Source: JARRLC01 sp050290865 (GTDB taxonomy: Bacteria > Pseudomonadota > Alphaproteobacteria > Rhizobiales > Rhodomicrobiaceae). Taken from it: a stretch of 64,000 bases of DNA. The translations under genes were made by a program, and so were the position numbers. This document shows positions 1 to 9,271 of the stretch, piece by piece. The notes below the pieces were generated by a model that saw nothing but the letters and a program-made list of their open reading frames with translations, was not told the origin of the DNA and searched no databases. Position 1 is the stretch's first letter. Each line of letters starts with the position of its first letter. The DNA is taken from NCBI GenBank assembly GCA_050290865.1, contig JBNKIW010000006.1, positions 70,703 through 134,702 of the forward strand, in the 5' to 3' direction.

Positions 1-881
1 GGCGCGCATCGCGGCTGGTGTGCATCAGCTTGTAGCTGCCGTCATCCATGGCGCGGCCGTCATAGATACGCCAGAGAACGCCGCTGCCGAGCGGCTGCGC
101 GCCCCGCGCGAGGATCGCCGTCAGGCTGAGGATGCCGGGATCGTTGGATGTCGCTGGAGAGCCGCCGGGCGTGCCGACCCCGCCGGGCACCGCCCCGAAG
201 CCCGCCCCCGCGGGCCCCGCCTGTCCCCCCGAGATCCCGGCCGCAGCCGCCTGGAACGCCCGGCGCAGAGCGACCTCGAACTGCCCCTCATTCGCCGTCG
301 CGGCGAAGAGGCCGTCGGTTTCCTCCGCGACGCAGGACAAATCCTGCAGTTTCTCCCGGGCGCGCGCGTCGAACGCGATCACATGAACGATCGTCTCCGG
401 AGACTTCTTCTTCAGAGCGCGCGCCACCGCGCAGGGGTCTGCCTTGCACTCATCGGTGCTATCCGTCACCAGAATGACCGACTGCGCACCGGACCGCCCG
501 GAGAACATCTTCGCCGCGGAAGTGAGCGAAGCCGCCAATGCCGCCGACCCTTTCGGCTTTCGGGCCGCCAGCGCCTTGTTGTACTTTGCGGTGTTGATCG
601 CACCGACCGGCTTCAACACGCCGACATCCTTGCAGGAACCGCGTTTTCCACCCCCGAATGCCAGGACGCCGAGATCGAGCTTCCCTTCATACTCGTCGAA
701 AAGGCTGCCCAGCATATCGCGCACCACCGTGATCTTGGCGGTACCATCGATCTGTCTCCACATGCTGCCGGAATGATCGATCACGACCACCGCGCTGTGT
801 TCCGCGGCGGCGGCACCGGACGCGGCGAGGCATGACGCCAGAACGATGGCGAGTCCTACACGGCGGAAGATCGGGATCATG
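1..881 (-). CDS. VWA-domain secreted protein, C-terminus beyond window
   Basis: Incomplete at the left edge; 293 codons are visible. It starts MIPIFRRVGLAIVLAS with a signal peptide ending near ASGAAAAE, so the product is exported. A von Willebrand A domain follows: the MIDAS motif DHSGS lies at residues 35-39 and a second metal-site segment reads LVTDSTDE. VWA domains bind metal and partner proteins. After a Gly/Pro-rich linker (about residues 220-255) comes a segment ILARGAQPLGSGVLWRIYD that matches the repeat type of the next gene (924-2432), so the two are partial paralogues and probably co-transcribed, 42 nt apart. The ligand is unknown. The family call rests on the motif; any role is inference. 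Confidence 0.8.
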
Positions 882-923
882 GCAAGGGTGCTCCATTCAT
901 CGTTCATCGAGAGGCGGGGGCAT

Positions 924-2432
924 CTATTCGGCAATGAGTTCGACCGTCTGCTCGGAATTCGCCGACGCCTCGAAGGCGCGCGAGTAGGTCTTCTTCTCAT
1001 GCTGTGCCATCGCCTGATAACGGCCCGCCTGCAGAATGAGCGCCGGACTGTCGTCCTGCGATATCAGCACCGTGCCGCCTCCTGAGTATTTCAATGTCCA
1101 TTTCACCGGCGCGAGCGGCTTGCCGCCAGCCCTGGAAACCAGCTTGAGCGTCACCCCCGCGGCCAGATGCTCGAAACCGGCCTCGATGGTCTCGCCAGCC
1201 TTCACCTCCACCTCGCGGAACTGGCGCGCGTTGTGCCAGCCATACTGACATTCGATCCGATACTTGCCGCGCTCCAGGAACAGCGTCGGCGCCGCGCTGG
1301 TCGTGGTCACCAGCGGGCGCCCGGCACCTGCGCCATCATGCGACAGGCTGTAGACTTTGTATACGAGATCGTGGTCGAGCGGCTGACGCCTTCCGGCGAG
1401 GATGGAGAACATCCTGACGCCGCCCGCACCGAGCACAAACGACTCCGCCGTCTCCTTACCCGCCGCGATCTCAACCTTCCGCTCATTGCGAGCAAGGCCG
1501 AGAACCGCTGTCACACGATAGCGTCCGGCGGGCAGGCCGAACCGCGGCTCATCGCGCACCGAGCGTGCAACCTCGCGTCCGCCGCCGCTCTCGCTGTCGT
1601 CATGGACCGTGAAGGTAACGCCGCTCAACGGCGCGCCCTCGCGTCTGGCGTGCGCCGAAAGGGTCAGAACGCCGGTATTCATCACCACCTCGGCTGCCTT
1701 CTCCCGGCCCGCCTTGACAGAAACGGAGATCTCGGTGCTGGCCAGGCCGTGCTCAGCGCGAAGGGTGTAAGTGCCTGCGGGTACGTGGAAAACGGCTTCG
1801 CTGAGCGTCGAACGGCTCAGTTCGGCGGCATCCGCTCCGGCCGAGGCGCTGCGCAGCGCAAACGACATATCCCCCAGCAGGGGACCGCCCTGCACGGCGA
1901 CGCCGCGCACGCGGATCGTCCCGGCGTTCAGCACCAGCGTCGTGCTCAGGGGCTTGTTTCTTCGCACGCGGATGACGGCGCTCTTCCGCGCCAGGCCATA
2001 CTCCGCCTCGACACGGTATCTGCCCGGCTTGAGGAGGATTTTCGGTTCCGCGCCGCCGCCGCTCCAGATGAGCTTCTTCGCCCCCCTCGCGCCGCGATGT
2101 GCCTCGAACACGCGCCACGACAGACCTTCCCGCACGGGCCGCCCGCCACCTGCCAGCACTGCCCGCAGCGTGACATTGGGCGAATGCCGTGACGGGGCGT
2201 CTTTCAGACCCGGCTTCGTTCTGCTCCTGTGCCGTCTCGCTGCGCGGTCGCGCTCCGCTCCACCATTTACAGTTGCGAGAAGGGTGCTGCCTATCCGTTC
2301 CATGCCGGCGGGCGCAAAGACAGACGCAGCCATCGCGCGCCCGCCCGCCGCCGCGGCAAAACCGCAGCAGGCAAGAGCCGCCGTCAAGAGGCAATATCTC
2401 AAAATACGGCGCATCGGCCCTGTCGCTTGCAT
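924..2432 (-). CDS. Secreted protein with five tandem beta-sandwich-like repeats
   Basis: 502 aa. The ATG at 2432 was chosen because GGTGGAGG lies 10 nt upstream; an in-frame start further up (2489) has no such site. The N-terminus (MQATGPMRRILRYCLLTAAL, then Ala-rich) is a signal peptide. The rest is about five repeats of roughly 80 residues. Each has a Gly-rich 'GGxPL' turn, then 'PGRYRVxAxYGLAR' or a variant (EYGLARKSA, EHGLASTEI, VLGLARNER, QYGWHNARQ), resembling carboxypeptidase-regulatory or PEGA-like folds. There are no catalytic residues to point at. It lies just upstream of the VWA gene, which carries the same repeat type, so they may form one envelope complex. No named family is assigned with certainty. 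Confidence 0.75.
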   Translation of the reverse strand: MQATGPMRRILRYCLLTAALACCGFAAAAGGRAMAASVFAPAGMERIGSTLLATVNGGAERDRAARRHRSRTKPGLKDAPSRHSPNVTLRAVLAGGGRPVREGLSWRVFEAHRGARGAKKLIWSGGGAEPKILLKPGRYRVEAEYGLARKSAVIRVRRNKPLSTTLVLNAGTIRVRGVAVQGGPLLGDMSFALRSASAGADAAELSRSTLSEAVFHVPAGTYTLRAEHGLASTEISVSVKAGREKAAEVVMNTGVLTLSAHARREGAPLSGVTFTVHDDSESGGGREVARSVRDEPRFGLPAGRYRVTAVLGLARNERKVEIAAGKETAESFVLGAGGVRMFSILAGRRQPLDHDLVYKVYSLSHDGAGAGRPLVTTTSAAPTLFLERGKYRIECQYGWHNARQFREVEVKAGETIEAGFEHLAAGVTLKLVSRAGGKPLAPVKWTLKYSGGGTVLISQDDSPALILQAGRYQAMAQHEKKTYSRAFEASANSEQTVELIAE

Positions 2433-2534
2433 GATTAGTCTGCCTCCACCTTTCCCCCTTCTTCGCTTTCTTGTCCAGAGGCACGTCATGAGCTAAACCT
2501 CACGGCGATAGAACTACCCGGAGAGTACGAAAAC

Positions 2535-3176
2535 ATGACGGCCGAGAGCGAATCTACACGGAAAAATACGGCCACCGGCGGGAGGGCGGAGAACGCCGCG
2601 CTTCTCGACTATCTCCGCAACCGCCGCTCGGTATGGGTTAACGATCTCAGCGAGCCCGGCCCCGACCGCGCGACACTCGAAGCGATGCTGACCATCGCCG
2701 CGCGCGTCCCCGACCATAAGAAGCAGGCGCCCTGGCGTTTCATCGTCATCGAAGGCGAGGCGCGGACGCGTTTCGGGGAAAAGATCGCGGAAATCCTGGC
2801 CGCAAAAGAGCCGGATGCCTCGGCTGAACGGCTCAAGACGGAACGGAACCGCTTCACGAGGGCGCCCGTGGTCGTGGCGGTTGTGTCGAAACCGGTCAGC
2901 CATCCCGCCGCGCCTCCCGAATGGGAGCAGATCCTGTCGGCGGGGGCGGCCTGTTTCAATCTGCTCCATGCCGCAGCGGCGCACGGCTTCGGCGCGCAAT
3001 GGATCACCGAATGGCACGCCTATGACGAGCGTGCCAGGGCCGCTTTCGGGCTCACCGAGGGCGAGCGAATCGCGGGGTTCATCCATATCGGCACGCCGCC
3101 CGCGGAGAAGCCAGCCGACCGCGACCGGCCCAACATCGGGGATATCACGACCTATATCGACGGGCCTGCAGGCTGA
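2535..3176 (+). CDS. Nitroreductase-family FMN oxidoreductase (YdjA-like)
   Basis: 213 aa, ATG at 2535 with CGGAGAG upstream. The sequence has the nitroreductase pattern: NRRSVWVNDLSEPGPD near the N-terminus (RRS FMN-phosphate contact), AARVPDHKKQAPWRFIVI, a central SAGAACFNLLHAAAAHGFGAQW and a final GFIHIGTPP. The spacing and the 'PDHKKQAPWRF' segment fit the small YdjA/TdsD-like branch, cytosolic NAD(P)H-dependent reductases of nitro or quinone compounds. It is divergent from the upstream secreted-repeat gene and convergent with panC (30 nt between stops). The physiological substrate cannot be read from sequence. Confidence 0.88.
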   Translation: MTAESESTRKNTATGGRAENAALLDYLRNRRSVWVNDLSEPGPDRATLEAMLTIAARVPDHKKQAPWRFIVIEGEARTRFGEKIAEILAAKEPDASAERLKTERNRFTRAPVVVAVVSKPVSHPAAPPEWEQILSAGAACFNLLHAAAAHGFGAQWITEWHAYDERARAAFGLTEGERIAGFIHIGTPPAEKPADRDRPNIGDITTYIDGPAG

Positions 3177-3206
3177 CGGCAGCGAAACGGCGCGAGAGCG
3201 GGCCGT

Positions 3207-4076
3207 CTACACGGCCCGGATGGGCGCCACCGCCACATTGTCGATGAGCCGCGTGCGGCCAAGGTGGACGGCCGCCAGAAGCCGGGCCGGGTTCGTAACA
3301 TGGTCGCCTTCCAGCGGCTGCAGCGTGTCGGCGTCGCGCAGCTCCAGGTAGTCGACCCGCAACCCCGCCCCCGCCAGCCAGTCGCGTCCGAGAAAGATCG
3401 CCTCGTGGATCGGCCGTCCCGCCGTCAGATCCTGCGAAACCTCGTTCAGCACGGCGTAGAGACGCGGCGCGACGGTCCGCTCGGCGGCCGACAAATAGGC
3501 GTTGCGCGAGGACATCGCCAGCCCGTCCGGCTCGCGCATCGTCGGCGCGGCGAGGACGGTGATCGGCATATCGAGATCGCGCACCATCTGCTGCACGACG
3601 AGCAACTGCTGGTAGTCCTTCTCTCCGAATACCGCATAATCGGGCAGGCACTGCAGGAACAGCTTGGCGACCACCGTCGTCACGCCGGCGAAGTGCTTGG
3701 GACGCGACGCGCCCTCCAGCCGCGCCGTCAGCCCCATGACCTCCACGCGCGTCGAGAAATCCTCCTGATACATAGCGTCGACGGAGGGTGCGTAGAGCAG
3801 GTCGGCCCGCGCCTCGGCGAGCTTTTCCCAGTCGCGCTGCTCGTTGCGGGGATAGGCGTCGAAATCCTCGTTGGGACCGAACTGGGCGGGATTCACGAAG
3901 ATGGACACGACCGTGCGATGAGCATTCTTCCTGGCCATCTGCACCAGCGACGAATGGCCTGGATGGAGCGACCCCATGGTCGGCACCAGTGCCACGGTCC
4001 TGCCGCGTCTCCTCCAGCCGCGAACCGTCTTCCGCAGCTCCGCAATCGTCCTGACGACCGGCAGTTTCGCGGCCAT
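3207..4076 (-). CDS. panC: Pantoate--beta-alanine ligase
   Basis: 289 aa. The start at 4076 (MAAKLPVVRTIAEL) has GAAGGG upstream; the open frame continues upstream to 4178 without family-like sequence. Diagnostic motifs are PTMGSLHPGHSSLV with the HPGH adenylate-binding signature, FVNPAQFGPNEDF, GEKDYQQL and SSRNAYLS. PanC condenses pantoate with beta-alanine using ATP, the last step of pantothenate and hence CoA synthesis, in the cytosol. No panB or panD is adjacent, so it stands alone here. Confidence 0.96.
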   Translation of the reverse strand: MAAKLPVVRTIAELRKTVRGWRRRGRTVALVPTMGSLHPGHSSLVQMARKNAHRTVVSIFVNPAQFGPNEDFDAYPRNEQRDWEKLAEARADLLYAPSVDAMYQEDFSTRVEVMGLTARLEGASRPKHFAGVTTVVAKLFLQCLPDYAVFGEKDYQQLLVVQQMVRDLDMPITVLAAPTMREPDGLAMSSRNAYLSAAERTVAPRLYAVLNEVSQDLTAGRPIHEAIFLGRDWLAGAGLRVDYLELRDADTLQPLEGDHVTNPARLLAAVHLGRTRLIDNVAVAPIRAV

Positions 4077-4314
4077 GAAGCACCCTTCGCCCGATATCAA
4101 CCTTGGTGACCATAGCAAGTTGGAGCGAAATGGGAAGCGGCCGCAATGCCGCTGCGCACAGGGATAACGGCGCCTCAATACCCGATCCCCCTTGCGGGGC
4201 GGAAGCCGCGCGCTTACGTCCCCTCCTGACGCAAGCCCATGGGCGCCACCGCGCGGGCCGCCTCCGGCGACGTGCGCAAGCCAACATCATCAGCCACCAG
4301 AACGGGGGGGTCCC

Positions 4315-4734
4315 ATGAAATATCTGCATACGATGCTGCGCATCACCGATATCGACCGGTCGCTCGACTTCTTCTGCAACAATCTCGGTTTGCGGGAAGT
4401 CCGGCGCATGGAGAACGAGAAAGGGCGGTTCACGCTCATTTTCCTCGCCGCGCCGGGCGATGACACCGCACAGGTCGAACTGACATACAACTGGGACCCC
4501 GAGGTCTACACCGGCGGGCGCAATTTCGGCCATCTCGCCTATGCCGTGGACGACATATACGCCACCTGCGAGCGGCTCATGAATGGCGGCGTCACCATCA
4601 ACCGCCCGCCCCGGGACGGGCACATGGCGTTCGTGCGCTCACCCGACGGCATTTCCATCGAACTCCTGCAAAAAGGCGACGCGCTGCCGCCCAAGGAACC
4701 CTGGATATCGATGCCAAACACCGGCCAGTGGTAG
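4315..4734 (+). CDS. gloA: Lactoylglutathione lyase (glyoxalase I)
   Basis: 139 aa. ATG at 4315; an upstream in-frame start at 4192 gives an unconserved extension. The protein starts MKYLHTMLRITDIDRSLDFF and has the four metal ligands expected of glyoxalase I: H5, E55 (in VELTYNW), H73 (in GHLAYAV) and E116 (in ISIELL). It isomerises the methylglyoxal-glutathione hemithioacetal to lactoylglutathione. Length and ligand spacing match the E. coli enzyme closely. It is divergent from panC across a 238-bp gap in which I see no further gene. Confidence 0.95.
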   Translation: MKYLHTMLRITDIDRSLDFFCNNLGLREVRRMENEKGRFTLIFLAAPGDDTAQVELTYNWDPEVYTGGRNFGHLAYAVDDIYATCERLMNGGVTINRPPRDGHMAFVRSPDGISIELLQKGDALPPKEPWISMPNTGQW

Positions 4735-4934
4735 AGGCGCACCGTTTCAACCGGGGACTGACAGCGTGGCCACATTTCCGCACTGCGCCGGAACTCGCTG
4801 GCCGTACTGCAAAAAACGGTTGATCTTGCTGCCAAAATCCTCTCGACCTTAGGGAACGTCGGCGGGCGCGGCCAGCCTCGCGGGCGATCGTTTTGCCGCG
4901 CCGGCGGCCAGGTCTGTATGTCAAGGAAGGCGTT

Positions 4935-5534
4935 ATGCTGCGTATTCTGTTACCTGCCCTTGCCCTCATCCGCAAATTTGCCGTTCTTGCCGCCCTGCCG
5001 GGCCTGCTCGCAGCAGCGTCTCCCGCCGCGGCGCAGGAGTGGGCCGTAGACAAAGCGAACACGCAGATCTCCTTCGAGGGCATCGCTGGCGGGCAGATCG
5101 TCAGCGGCCTGTTTCGTCAGTATCAGATCGAGGTCCATTTCGACCCCGAGGAACCGGGAGACGCGGACCTCGTCGCCGCCATCGACCTCAACTCGATCTC
5201 CACCGGCAATCCCGACGTGGACCGCGCGCTTCGCAGCCCCGAGTGGTTCAACACGGCAACCTATCCCGTCGCATCGTTCCGCGCGGTCTCGATCGAGTCG
5301 ACCGGTGACGACCAGTTCGAGATGCGCGGCGATCTCACCATCAAGGGAACGACCAAACGCGTGAGCGTGCCCTTCTCGCTCGACGTCCAGCAGGGCGACG
5401 GCCTGGCCCGCGCCGAAATCGTCCTCAGCCGCTCCGCTTTCAGACTGGGCCCCCCCGGTCCGGTCGCGGGAATGGTCGTGAGCGATCAAGTCAGGGTTGT
5501 GATTACAGCGGCCGGCAAACGCTTGGACAACTGA
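4935..5534 (+). CDS. YceI-family periplasmic lipid-binding-like protein
   Basis: 199 aa. ATG at 4935, preceded by AAGGAAGG 5 nt upstream. The signal peptide ends near AASPAAAQE. The mature part has the YceI lipocalin-like pattern: WAVDKANTQISFEG at the start, a central DLNSISTGNPDVDRALRSPEWF, then YPVASFRAVSIES and GDLTIKGTTKRVSVPFSLD. Family members bind polyisoprenoid or amphiphilic ligands in the periplasm. Ligand and role here are unknown. Confidence 0.9.
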   Translation: MLRILLPALALIRKFAVLAALPGLLAAASPAAAQEWAVDKANTQISFEGIAGGQIVSGLFRQYQIEVHFDPEEPGDADLVAAIDLNSISTGNPDVDRALRSPEWFNTATYPVASFRAVSIESTGDDQFEMRGDLTIKGTTKRVSVPFSLDVQQGDGLARAEIVLSRSAFRLGPPGPVAGMVVSDQVRVVITAAGKRLDN

Positions 5535-5710
5535 TCCGCGCGCCGCTGGCAACCATAATGGCAGATTCCGCGGTGCGCAGCGTATTGTGGCGGTGACGGT
5601 ACGGCAAATTTCGCTTAGCGTCAGGAGGCGGCGCTGCAGCGGCGGCGTCTGCGTCCGCGTCTCCTGCCCGGATTTGGCAGGAATGGGTTGCAACGGCGAA
5701 GGGGTCCGCT

Positions 5711-6199
5711 GTGCTGGATATTGTTGAACGGATTCTGGCGGCACTGATCATTCTGGCGCTGGTCAGCCTCCTGATCGTCCTCGCCTCGCGCCCGGGCGGA
5801 GGCGGCAATGGCGCCGGCGGGAAGGAGCCCGCGCCTTCCGCGCAACCCGAGAAGCCGAAAACCAAGAAACCCCAGGCGAAACGCCGTTCGTCGCGCAAGT
5901 CTGCCGCTCGCAGCCGGCCCGATCCGGCGTCCTCCCCTTGCGGTTCGCGGCGCCGCCCCTGCAACCAGAGACCGGCGCCGCGCCGTGTCGTGGCCCGTCT
6001 GCGGCCCTGCTCCTCGCGCAGCAGCTACCGCGAATACCGCCGCTGCCGCGACGACTGGTATCCCGAAGAATATCTCTATGCTCCGCCATCGCGGCGTCCC
6101 TGCGGCCCGCGCTACGGCCGCGCCGAGCCGTGCGAATGCGAGGAGCAGTGGCGCCCCTACTGGGCCAAATACCGTTACGCGGGCGGCTGCGACGACTGA
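5711..6199 (+). CDS. Small single-span membrane protein with basic Cys-rich tail
   Basis: 162 aa from a GTG at 5711. Residues 1-27 (MLDIVERILAALIILALVSL and on) form one clear membrane helix. A Gly/Pro/Lys linker follows, then an Arg-, Cys- and Tyr-rich tail with many CGxR and RPC pairs, ending GGCDD. I recognise no family. The gene lies between yceI and a convergent aminotransferase (18 nt between stops). The opposite strand is also open (5763-6221) but reads as low-complexity Arg-rich sequence without a membrane helix, so the plus-strand reading is preferred. Start and reality are moderately supported. Confidence 0.5.
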   Translation: MLDIVERILAALIILALVSLLIVLASRPGGGGNGAGGKEPAPSAQPEKPKTKKPQAKRRSSRKSAARSRPDPASSPCGSRRRPCNQRPAPRRVVARLRPCSSRSSYREYRRCRDDWYPEEYLYAPPSRRPCGPRYGRAEPCECEEQWRPYWAKYRYAGGCDD

Positions 6200-6217
6200 A
6201 CGGAAGACCCCGCAGCT

Positions 6218-7537
6218 TCACGCCACGCGGCCAAGCGCGGTCTTGAGCGCGCCGACGGCCCGCACGATCTCGTCCCTGTCGATGATGAAGGGTGGGGACA
6301 TGGCGATGATGTCACCTGTCTGGCGGACGAGCACGCCTTGCTCGTAACAGTCGAGGAACACATCGTAGCCGCGCCGCCCCGGCCCGTCCTCGCGGGGGGC
6401 CAACTCGATCCCCGCGACCAGGCCGAGATTGCGGATGTCGACGACGTGCGGACACTCTTTCAGCGCATGCACGGCTTCCTGCCAGTCGAGCGACAGCCCG
6501 GCCACGCGGTCGAACAGCCCCTCGCGGATATGGATGTCGAGCGTGGCGAGCCCCGCCGCGCAGGCCACCGGATGGCCCGAATAGGTGTAGCCGTGGAACA
6601 GCTCGATGACGTGTTCCGGCCCCTGCATCAGGGCGTCGTGAATGCCGCGCGCGACGAAGACCGCGCCCATGGGGATCGCGCCGTTCGTCAATCCTTTCGC
6701 CGTCGTCATCAGATCGGGTGTAACGCCGAAATATTGCGCCGCAAAGGGCGTGCCGAGGCGGCCGAAGCCGGTGATCACCTCGTCGAAGATGAGCAGAAGG
6801 CCGTGGCGGTCGCAGATCGCGCGCAGGCGTTCGAGATAGCCCGCGGGCGGCAACAGAACGCCCGTCGAACCCGCCACCGGCTCGACGATGACCGCGGCGA
6901 TGGTGTCCGCGCCATGCAGCGCGATCAGCGCCTCCAGCGCATCGGCGAACTCGGCGCCATGTTCGGGCTGGCCCTTGGCGAAAGCGTTGCGCGCCGGGTC
7001 ATGCGTGTGCGGCAGGTGATCCACCGTACCGAGCAGGGCGCCGAAAGTGCGCCGGTTGGCGCCGATCCCGCCCACCGACATGCCGCCGAAGCCAACGCCG
7101 TGATAAGCACGCTCGCGGCCGATGAAACGCACGCGCTGCCCCTCGCCGCGGGCACGATGATAGGCGAGCACGATCTTCATCGCGGTATCGACTGACTCCG
7201 AACCTGAACTGGTGAAGAAGATGCGGTCGAGGCCCTGCGGCGCCACTGCCGCCAGCCGCGTCGCCAGTTCGAAGGCGGCGGAATGCCCCATCTGGAAAGG
7301 CGGCGCGTAATCGAGCGTGGCAAGCTGGCGCTCCACGGCTTCGGTGATCTCGCGGCGCCCATGCCCGGCGTTCACGCACCACAGGCCAGCGGTCATGTCC
7401 AGGATCTTGCGGCCGTCCACATCCGTGAACCACATACCCTCGGCCGATGCGAGCAGGCGCGGCGCCGCCTTGAACTGCCGGTTCGCCGTGAACGGCATCC
7501 ACAGATTGGCCAGTTCCGTCTCATTTGCGCGCGTCAT
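6218..7537 (-). CDS. Class III aminotransferase (omega-amino acid:pyruvate type)
   Basis: 439 aa. The start at 7537 (MTRANETELANLWMPF) has AGGGGACGAG upstream; the open frame to 7747 is unconserved. PLP-fold features are WCVNAGHGRREI, the phosphate-binding TSSGSESVDTAMK, EPVAGSTGV, the PLP-ring Asp in LIFDEVITGFGRLG and the Schiff-base Lys in TTAKGLTNG. The N-terminal LWMPFTANRQFK and the YTYSGHPVA segment are typical of beta-alanine/omega-amino acid:pyruvate aminotransferases, which move the distal amino group to pyruvate. Exact substrate is inferred only. It is divergent from atpD. Confidence 0.9.
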   Translation of the reverse strand: MTRANETELANLWMPFTANRQFKAAPRLLASAEGMWFTDVDGRKILDMTAGLWCVNAGHGRREITEAVERQLATLDYAPPFQMGHSAAFELATRLAAVAPQGLDRIFFTSSGSESVDTAMKIVLAYHRARGEGQRVRFIGRERAYHGVGFGGMSVGGIGANRRTFGALLGTVDHLPHTHDPARNAFAKGQPEHGAEFADALEALIALHGADTIAAVIVEPVAGSTGVLLPPAGYLERLRAICDRHGLLLIFDEVITGFGRLGTPFAAQYFGVTPDLMTTAKGLTNGAIPMGAVFVARGIHDALMQGPEHVIELFHGYTYSGHPVACAAGLATLDIHIREGLFDRVAGLSLDWQEAVHALKECPHVVDIRNLGLVAGIELAPREDGPGRRGYDVFLDCYEQGVLVRQTGDIIAMSPPFIIDRDEIVRAVGALKTALGRVA

Positions 7538-7828
7538 GTCTCGTCCCCTGCTGCATGTGTCCGGCTGCCCTGGTGACGCGCCGCTATGGGCGGGAACGGG
7601 CACGGATGCCGGCGGAAGCTTTGCTTGGCTTCCCACTATCATTACCATGTACAGCTTGCCGGGAGTGATAACAGATCGCTCGCCCTGTACGAGAGTCAAT
7701 AGTTTGCCAGTACGCCTTATCCGCGGGAGGGCGTTCCTCCCGCGCAAGATGCGGCGCTGCGATCAGCCCCGCGTCAGCCCTCGCCCCTACCCTGCCCTAT
7801 CGTTGACGATATCCCAGAGCCTCCGGCC

Positions 7829-9271
7829 ATGATGGCGACAGTCTCCGATGGCAATGACAGAACGCGGCGCGGCCACGTGGCCGCCGTTCACGGCTCGGTC
7901 ATCGACGTCAGATTTCCCGAGGGCGCACTCCCGGCGATATGGGAGGCGATCGAAATCGAACGCGATGACGGCGCGCCGCTGCTCGCCGAAGTGCAGTTGC
8001 ACCTCGACCCGGCCACCGCGCGCGCCGTGGCCCTGGAGAACACCGCCGGACTGAAGCGCGGGCTGGCGGTGCTGGCGGCGGGCGGGCCGATCCGCGTACC
8101 CGCCGGTGAGGCGGTGCTCGGGCGGCTGCTCAACGCCGCCGGTCAGCCCGTGGATCGCGGCGCGCCGCTCGGCCCCGATGTCGAAAAGCGTCCGATCCAC
8201 GCCCCGGCGCCAGCCCTGGCCCGGCGTGGCGGCACACCGGAAGTCTTCCATACCGGCATCAAGGTCATCGACCTCCTGGCGCCCATGGTGAAGGGCGGCA
8301 AGGCCGCCATGTTCGGCGGCGCGGGCGTCGGCAAGACGGTCATGATCATGGAACTGATCCGCACCACGGTCGAACGGCATGCGGGCATTTCCGTATTCGC
8401 GGGCATCGGCGAGCGCTCCCGCGAGGGGCATGAGCTGTTGCTCGAACTCGGCCAGTCCGGCGTGCTGGAGCGCACCGCGCTCGTTTTCGGGCAGATGAAC
8501 GAGCCGCCGGGCGCGCGCTGGCGGACCGGCCTGACGGCTTTGGCCATTGCCGAATATTTCCGCGATACGGCGCGGGAGAACGTGCTCCTCCTGGTGGACA
8601 ACGTCTACCGGCTCGTCCAGGCGGGCGGCGAGGTCTCGGGGCTGCTCGGGCGGCTGCCGTCGCGGGTCGGCTATCAGCCCACGCTCACCAGCGAAATCGC
8701 CGAGTTCGAGGAGCGCATCGCCTCGGTCGCGGGAGCGGCGATCACCTCGATCCAGGCCGTCTATGTCCCCGCCGACGACTTCACCGACCCGGCCGTGGCG
8801 GAAATCTTCAGTCACCTCGATTCCTCCATCGTGCTGTCGCGCGAGATGGCGAGCGAGGGGATGTACCCGGCCGTCGATCCGCTGGCCTCGACGTCGGCAC
8901 TCCTCGACCCCCTCCAGGTCGGCGAGGCGCATTACCGCACCGCGCAGGAGGTTCGCAAAACCATCGCCCGATACAAGGAGTTGCAGGAAATCATCGCCGT
9001 GCTCGGCATTGAAGAGCTGAGCGCCCAGGACCGGACCGCGGTCAGGCGCGCGCGTCATCTCATGCGTTTTCTGACCCAGCCCTTCATGGTCACCGTCGCC
9101 TTTACCGGCAAGGAGGGCCGCAGCGTCGAAACCGTGGACACGCTGGCAGGCTGTCAGGCGATCCTCGACGGGGAAACCGACGGCTGGGCGGAAAGCTCGC
9201 TCTACATGGTCGGCGGCATCGACGAGGCACGGCGCAAGGAGGCTGCGGCCGGAAAGCGGGCGGCGGCATGA
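7829..9271 (+). CDS. atpD: N-ATPase F1 beta subunit
   Basis: 480 aa, first gene of a nine-gene N-type ATPase operon. It carries the catalytic nucleotide site: Walker A GGAGVGKT, GERSREG with the catalytic Glu/Arg segment, and Walker B LLLVDNVYR (the usual F-type text is LLFIDNIFR). HLDSSIVLSREMASEGMYPA and ELQEIIAVLG are also family-typical. It hydrolyses or makes ATP at the alpha3-beta3 hexamer on the cytoplasmic face. Its stop overlaps the next start by 4 nt. Beta being first in the operon, rather than late as in the housekeeping atp operon, is a hallmark of N-ATPases. Confidence 0.95.
   Translation: MMATVSDGNDRTRRGHVAAVHGSVIDVRFPEGALPAIWEAIEIERDDGAPLLAEVQLHLDPATARAVALENTAGLKRGLAVLAAGGPIRVPAGEAVLGRLLNAAGQPVDRGAPLGPDVEKRPIHAPAPALARRGGTPEVFHTGIKVIDLLAPMVKGGKAAMFGGAGVGKTVMIMELIRTTVERHAGISVFAGIGERSREGHELLLELGQSGVLERTALVFGQMNEPPGARWRTGLTALAIAEYFRDTARENVLLLVDNVYRLVQAGGEVSGLLGRLPSRVGYQPTLTSEIAEFEERIASVAGAAITSIQAVYVPADDFTDPAVAEIFSHLDSSIVLSREMASEGMYPAVDPLASTSALLDPLQVGEAHYRTAQEVRKTIARYKELQEIIAVLGIEELSAQDRTAVRRARHLMRFLTQPFMVTVAFTGKEGRSVETVDTLAGCQAILDGETDGWAESSLYMVGGIDEARRKEAAAGKRAAA

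Noticed and set aside
20..835. Plus-strand 271-aa open frame over the left edge
   Set aside because: It is antisense to a VWA gene with signal peptide and MIDAS motif; its own translation is Arg-rich and family-less.
7538..7828. Regulatory RNA or riboswitch ahead of the ATPase operon
   Set aside because: Two small hairpins (GGAAGC...GCTTCC and CGGGAGG...CCTCCCG) are visible but no known motif or conservation could be shown.
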